Shown here: in pieces, positions 28,908 to 28,952 of the stretch | Layout of the letters: every line of letters starts with the position of its first letter | Numbering within the stretch: the first letter of the stretch is position 1 | Origin: Oscillospiraceae bacterium | GTDB taxonomy: Bacteria > Bacillota > Clostridia > Oscillospirales > Oscillospiraceae | Assembly (NCBI GenBank): GCA_018265835.1 | Contig: JABLYK010000026.1 | Location: 1-28,952, forward strand | Direction of reading: 5' to 3' | DNA: 28,952 bases | The notes under the pieces: model-generated | What the model saw: only the letters and a program-made list of their open reading frames with translations | Told to the model about the DNA's origin: nothing | Databases searched by the model: none | Program-made: the position numbers and the translations under genes

Positions 28908-28952
28908 ACCCCATTTGTTAGACAGTATGATATACTATCTAACAAGTGGGGT
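28908..28952. repeat. 45-bp near-perfect palindrome at the window end
   Basis: Arms beginning ACCCCA and ending TGGGGT pair over 22 bases around 28930, with two mismatches plus one G-T pair. The core arms read TTGTTAGA and TCTAACAA. The window stops at the last paired base. It may be the terminal inverted repeat of an insertion sequence, a MITE, or an operator for a gene just outside. Confidence 0.7.

Overview
The window looks like a chromosomal piece of an anaerobic, Gram-positive-type Clostridia bacterium, most likely an Oscillospirales-like gut organism. This placement is inferred from the high GC content, strong AGGAGG-type ribosome binding sites, lipobox lipoproteins and a complete V-type ATPase operon in the Enterococcus-like gene order. 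No rRNA, tRNA, CRISPR array or intact transposase gene is visible. The sequence ends inside a large palindrome that may be a mobile-element or contig boundary.

Region 1 (70-7561) is a shikimate/quinate-type utilisation locus. A LysR regulator (6677-7561, +) diverges from a tightly packed six-gene minus-strand operon. In transcription order it encodes a shikimate/quinate dehydrogenase, a YdiN-like MFS transporter, a shikimate kinase, a TIM-barrel protein with the metal-ligand pattern of 3-dehydroshikimate dehydratases, a second YdiB-like dehydrogenase and an FadH/BaiCD-like flavin/Fe-S ene-reductase. A good promoter and a LysR-type dyad lie in the divergent spacer. The likely role is uptake and oxidation of plant-derived shikimate or quinate, followed by dehydration or ene-reduction, with a kinase branch towards chorismate. 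The ene-reductase as terminal enzyme of such a cluster is the least expected part and the best candidate for new biochemistry.

Region 2 (7562-9967) holds a second LysR gene divergent from an alpha/beta hydrolase with a Cys nucleophile. Between them lies a deletion scar of a hexapeptide acetyltransferase gene: its first about 22 codons are joined to its last about 20 in another frame.

Region 3 (10049-16934) is mostly housekeeping: a GNAT acetyltransferase, endonuclease IV, a YgjP-like metallopeptidase, a patatin-like lipase, an MGMT-like protein and release factor 3. It is interrupted by a relatively AT-rich islet (12097-13671). There a consensus promoter drives one unknown protein and four tiny Cys-rich proteins (38-55 aa), opposite an XRE regulator with repeated putative operators.

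Region 4 (16935-19544) holds an unknown lipoprotein, a 44-codon secreted-peptide ORF between two terminators, and a stand-alone E2/CAT-fold protein whose catalytic His is replaced by Glu.

Region 5 (19545-28401) is a nine-gene V-type ATPase operon (ntpF-I-K-E-C-G-A-B-D) with its own promoter and a terminal hairpin. The rotor subunit carries the Thr/Gln/Gln/Glu ligand pattern of sodium-pumping enzymes. Region 6 (28402-28952) has a membrane-anchored or secreted small protein under a good promoter, then the terminal palindrome.
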